The notes under the pieces are model-generated. The model saw only the letters and a program-made list of their open reading frames with translations, searched no databases and was not told the origin of the DNA. Below are positions 60,956 through 64,000 of a stretch of DNA of 64,000 bases, piece by piece. Source of the stretch: Terriglobales bacterium (lineage in GTDB: Bacteria > Acidobacteriota > Terriglobia > Terriglobales > Acidobacteriaceae); NCBI GenBank assembly GCA_025936825.1, contig JAICSO010000002.1, forward strand, positions 1 through 64,000. Reading direction: 5' to 3'. Positions within the stretch are counted from its first letter, which is position 1; each line of letters begins with the position of its first letter. The translations under genes were made by a program, and so were the position numbers.

Positions 60956-61078
60956 TCAGTATCCAATTCTACCGGATTGGATGCTGGCGAGGGTAGATGA
61001 GTTCATCGCAATTGTAAAAGCTCAGCACACAGGAGTACCGCCGGCTTTTGTTAGAATCCGTGCCGACAAGCCCTGCAA

Positions 61079-62527
61079 ATGAGGCGGAGAGGGAACTCAT
61101 TGAACCGTCGCGAAGCGATGAAGCTGGCTGCCTCCGGCTTAGCCGCCGCAACCGCTGGTTGGCCCGCCGCACTACACGCCGCCGAACGCACCTCTAAGCG
61201 CCCGGCTCCAGGCGATCGCAAATTCAGGAGCGACGCCGTCGAGGCAAAAATTACCGCGGTGAAAGCGGAACTCGGCTCTGATTCCGAACTGGCCTGGATG
61301 TTCGAAAACTGCTTTCCCAACACGCTCGACACCACAGTCCGTTTCGGACAGCTAGACGGCAAGCCTGACACCTTTGTGATCACCGGCGACATTCCCGCCA
61401 TGTGGCTGCGCGATTCCACGGCGCAGGTGTGGCCGTACCTGCCGCTGATCCGTGATGACAAACCGCTCCAGCAGCTCATTGTCGGCGTAATCAATCGCCA
61501 GACTCGCTGCATTCTGATCGATCCGTACGCCAACGCTTTCAACTTCGACAGCGAAGGCAGTGAATGGGACCACGACCTCACCGCGATGAAGCCGCAACTG
61601 CACGAGCGTAAGTGGGAAATCGACTCGCTCTGTTATCCGATTCGCCTGGCGCATGGATATTGGCAAACTACCGGCGACGCTTCACCGTTTGACCCTCGTT
61701 GGCAGGAGGCCATGCGCCTGGTCATCAAGACATTTCGGGAGCAACAGCGAAAAGATGGGCCCGGGCCATATTCTTTCCTCCGCCAAACCACTACACCGAA
61801 TGACACGCTCAATCTGGAAGGCTACGGCAATCCGGTGAAGCCGTGCGGGCTGATCGCCTCGGGATTCCGGCCATCCGACGATGCGTGCATTTACCCGTTC
61901 CTGATTCCGTCGAATATGTTTGCGGTGACTGTTCTACGAGGACTGACCGATCTGGCGAAGGCGACCAATAGGGCCGATCTAGCCGGCGAAGCTTCCACCC
62001 TGGCCGACGAAGTGAACAAGGCACTCAAGACTTACACCGCTGCTGTTCACGGCGAGCACGGCCGGGTCTACGCTTACGAGGTCGATGGTTTCGGCAACCA
62101 GCTCTTCATGGATGACGCCAACGTCCCCAGCCTGCTTTCGCTGCCATACCTGGGTTGCGCTGCGGCGACCGATCCCACTTACCAGAACACACGCCGCTTT
62201 ATTCTGAGCAGTGATAATCCTTATTTCTTTAAAGGCAAAGCTGCAGAGGGAATTGGCGGGCCACACGTTGGGTTGGGCATGATCTGGCCACTTTCGATCA
62301 TCATGCGCGGCCTGACCTCGACCGACGAAACCGAAATTAGTGCGTGTCTAACCACGCTAGTCCGCACTCACGCCGGCACAGGCTTCATGCACGAGTCTTT
62401 CAACAAGGACGACCCGAGCAAGTTCACACGAGCCTGGTTTGCCTGGGCCAACGCACTGTTCGGGGAATTCGTTCTTAAAGTCCTTCACGAGCACCCGCAG
62501 ATGCTCAAGGGTATAGCTCAGTCGTAA
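61079..62527 (+). CDS. Tat-exported GH125 exo-alpha-1,6-mannosidase
   Basis: A 482-residue inverting glycosidase of family GH125 (formerly DUF1237) that removes non-reducing alpha-1,6-mannose, as from N-glycans or mannans. A twin-arginine signal LNRREAMKLAASG leads the protein. Catalytic acid candidates are Asp267/268 in FRPSDDACIYPF and the base is Glu439 in GTGFMHESFNKDD. WLRDSTAQVWPY and NAFNFDSEGSEWDHD are family hallmarks. The TTG at 61100, with AGAGGG 6 bases ahead, is an attractive alternative start to ATG 61079. Confidence 0.93.
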   Translation: MRRRGNSLNRREAMKLAASGLAAATAGWPAALHAAERTSKRPAPGDRKFRSDAVEAKITAVKAELGSDSELAWMFENCFPNTLDTTVRFGQLDGKPDTFVITGDIPAMWLRDSTAQVWPYLPLIRDDKPLQQLIVGVINRQTRCILIDPYANAFNFDSEGSEWDHDLTAMKPQLHERKWEIDSLCYPIRLAHGYWQTTGDASPFDPRWQEAMRLVIKTFREQQRKDGPGPYSFLRQTTTPNDTLNLEGYGNPVKPCGLIASGFRPSDDACIYPFLIPSNMFAVTVLRGLTDLAKATNRADLAGEASTLADEVNKALKTYTAAVHGEHGRVYAYEVDGFGNQLFMDDANVPSLLSLPYLGCAAATDPTYQNTRRFILSSDNPYFFKGKAAEGIGGPHVGLGMIWPLSIIMRGLTSTDETEISACLTTLVRTHAGTGFMHESFNKDDPSKFTRAWFAWANALFGEFVLKVLHEHPQMLKGIAQS

Positions 62528-62540
62528 GCAAAGTTCGTGC

Positions 62541-62583
62541 ATACGACGTGCGACGCCCGACCTTAGGCCGCGACGTACGACGA
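62541..62583. repeat. ACGACGTGCGACG-word repeat after the GH125 gene
   Basis: TACGACGTGCGACGCCCGACC and CGCGACGTACGACG (shown as words ACGACGTGCGACG and CGACGTACGACG) repeat the motif found at 2401-2480 and 2641-2735, here in normal intergenic position. Confidence 0.55.
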
Positions 62584-62692
62584 AATTCGGCCCTCTTTTC
62601 CACACGCTCTTCCTTACTTTTCTGCTCCACTCTGCCTTCCCCTCACTGCGCAACCCTGCTAAAATCTATAAAATCCACTCCCCGGAGATCCA

Positions 62693-63823
62693 ATGCAGGC
62701 TATCCTTGCGCTGGAAGACCGTCGCGTCTTCCGAGGCAAAGGCTACGGCGCCAAAGGCGAATGCTACGGCGAGGTCGTTTTTAACACTTCCATAACCGGC
62801 TACCAGGAAATTTTCACCGACCCTTCCTACGCCGGTCAGATCGTCGTTCTAACCAATCCTCAAATCGGAAACTACGGCACCAACGCGGAAGACAACGAGG
62901 CCACCCGTCCGTACATTGAAGGCCTCATCGTGCGCGAGTTTTCGAAAGTCAGCTCCAACTGGCGCTCGCAGCAGGTTGCGGAAGAGTATCTCGAGCAATT
63001 CAAGATCCCCGTCCTTGCCGACATCGACACGCGCGCGCTCGTCCGCCATCTGCGCGACAACGGCGTGATGCGCGGCGTGATCTCGACGATGGAGACCGAC
63101 GTCGACAAGCTGGTCGCAAAGGCCCGCTCCATTCCGAAGATGGACGGCACCGATCTCGCTAAAGTGGTCACCACCAACCGTCCTTATGTCTGGGACGTAG
63201 GCGAGCGCTCGCACGAGCCGGTCGAAGTTGTCGGCGTAAAGGATCAGCCGGAGCGCTTTCATGTAGTGGCTTATGATTTTGGCATTAAGCAGAACATTCT
63301 GCGTAAGTTACGCAGCGAGGGATGCAAAGTGACAGTCGTCCCGGCGCAGACCCCTGCGGAAGACGTTCTCGCGCTGAAGCCGAACGGAGTGTTCCTCTCG
63401 AACGGTCCGGGCGATCCCGAGCCCTGCACGTACGCGGTCGACAACATCCGCCGCCTCATGGGACGCCAGCCAATCTTCGGCATCTGCCTCGGCCACCAAC
63501 TCACGGGACTCGCGCTCGGCGGCAAGACTTTCAAGCTGAAGTTCGGGCATCACGGCGGCAATCATCCGGTGAAGCAGCTGAACACCGGCAAGATCGAGAT
63601 CACCGCGCACAACCATAACTTCGCCGTCGATCCCGACTCGCTTCCGCAGTCCGAAGTCGAGCTGACGCACATGGACCTGAACGACTCGACGCTCGAAGGC
63701 CTGCGCCACCGCAATATGCCGCTGTTCAGCGTGCAGTATCACCCGGAAGCCGCTCCCGGCCCCCACGACTCGCATTACTTGTTCAAAGACTTTGTGAAGA
63801 TGATGGAGGAGTGGAAGGGGTGA
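62693..63823 (+). CDS. carA: Carbamoyl-phosphate synthase small (glutaminase) subunit
   Basis: A 376-residue glutamine amidotransferase that delivers ammonia to CarB for arginine and pyrimidine synthesis. N-terminal CPSase domain (GECYGEVVFNTSITGYQEI, PSYAGQIVVLTNPQIGNYG), then a class I GATase domain with nucleophile Cys in FGICLGHQ (about residue 265) and the His/Glu pair in VQYHPEAAPGPHD. ATG after CGGAGATCCA. carB is not next; a secreted protein gene overlaps its stop. Confidence 0.96.
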   Translation: MQAILALEDRRVFRGKGYGAKGECYGEVVFNTSITGYQEIFTDPSYAGQIVVLTNPQIGNYGTNAEDNEATRPYIEGLIVREFSKVSSNWRSQQVAEEYLEQFKIPVLADIDTRALVRHLRDNGVMRGVISTMETDVDKLVAKARSIPKMDGTDLAKVVTTNRPYVWDVGERSHEPVEVVGVKDQPERFHVVAYDFGIKQNILRKLRSEGCKVTVVPAQTPAEDVLALKPNGVFLSNGPGDPEPCTYAVDNIRRLMGRQPIFGICLGHQLTGLALGGKTFKLKFGHHGGNHPVKQLNTGKIEITAHNHNFAVDPDSLPQSEVELTHMDLNDSTLEGLRHRNMPLFSVQYHPEAAPGPHDSHYLFKDFVKMMEEWKG

Positions 63824-64000
63824 AGAAACTACTTATCATTCTTACCCTAGCAGGTCTGATAATTCCCGTCCGCGTTTGGTCAAATACGTGTGTCGCGGGA
63901 AAGCCGATGAAGATTTCGGGAGCATTGTGTGGCCGGGTGATTGACCCGACGGGTGCAGTTGTCCCGGACGCGGGTCTGCGCATAGTTGACACTTCGGGAA
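63820..64000 (+). CDS. Exported carboxypeptidase-regulatory-like protein (5' part only)
   Basis: A GTG at 63820 overlaps the carA stop (GTGA) and opens a frame running off the window. The 60 visible residues start with a signal peptide (MKKLLIILTLAGLIIPVRVW) and continue SGALCGRVIDPTGAVVPDAG, the typical start of a CarboxypepD_reg beta-sandwich found in many acidobacterial TonB-receptor-like or secreted proteins. The full domain plan is unknown. Confidence 0.65.
   Translation, partial: MKKLLIILTLAGLIIPVRVWSNTCVAGKPMKISGALCGRVIDPTGAVVPDAGLRIVDTSG

Noticed and set aside
1-64000. tRNA, rRNA or known riboswitches
   Set aside because: I checked the intergenic stretches by eye for cloverleaf ends, T-loop GTTCRA motifs and SAM or cobalamin-type cores and saw none. 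A covariance-model scan would settle this.

Overview
The window (about 57-60 % G+C by eye) most likely comes from an Acidobacteriota chromosome of the Terriglobia/Koribacter kind. The evidence is two tandem genes for acidobacterial VWFA-related secreted proteins, CRTAC1/ASPIC and hydrazine-synthase-alpha-like secreted proteins, many Sec- or Tat-exported sugar enzymes, a carboxypeptidase-regulatory-like protein behind carA, and several families of intergenic hairpin repeats. I found no rRNA, tRNA, CRISPR array, transposase or phage gene.

Layout. 1-5.5 kb (+): VWFA proteins, a cysteine synthase/CBS-like enzyme and a cystathionine gamma-synthase/lyase (together a probable transsulfuration pair), an aldo/keto reductase and a small secreted protein. 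5.6-8.6 kb (-): SDR oxidoreductase, RdgB and a GT-C-like membrane protein. 8.8-9.6 kb (+): a zinc-type adenylate kinase. 10.0-19.6 kb (-): an eight-gene, mostly overlapping operon with a DAHP synthase at its head. It continues with a CXXCH/propeller protein, a CRTAC1 protein, a damaged YVTN-propeller cytochrome, a Reg_prop propeller, a RidA-like protein, a double-domain substrate-binding protein without transporter genes, and a tetrahaem cytochrome. This operon is the best candidate in the window for an undescribed periplasmic redox or sensing system.

19.7-35.0 kb: PilZ protein; VOC and TIM-barrel pair; an SGNH-hydrolase/polysaccharide-deacetylase fusion with a Tat-type Gfo/Idh/MocA oxidoreductase; DUF885 peptidase; SMP-30 lactonase; FHA-GAF-PP2C phosphatase; GT39-like transferase; GH31 glycosidase. 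35.3-42.4 kb (-): the complete phosphate regulon pstSCAB-phoU-phoB-phoR, with a shared 18-base element before pstS and pstC that resembles a Pho box. An MscS-type channel diverges from it. 44.8-58.6 kb (-): a complex I operon nuoA-C-D-E-F-G-H-J-K-L-M-N that lacks nuoB and nuoI. 58.9-64 kb: PQQ-type propeller, signal peptidase I, GH125 mannosidase, carA, and a partial carboxypeptidase-regulatory-like protein.

The most striking non-genic feature is the density of inverted repeats built from short words. They fill almost every spacer of the nuo operon between C and J, contain several stop codons, form the ends of convergent gene pairs, and in places have been absorbed into coding sequence (N-terminus of the cystathionine enzyme and the tetrahaem cytochrome, C-terminus of the Reg_prop protein and NuoM, a His-rich loop of NuoL).
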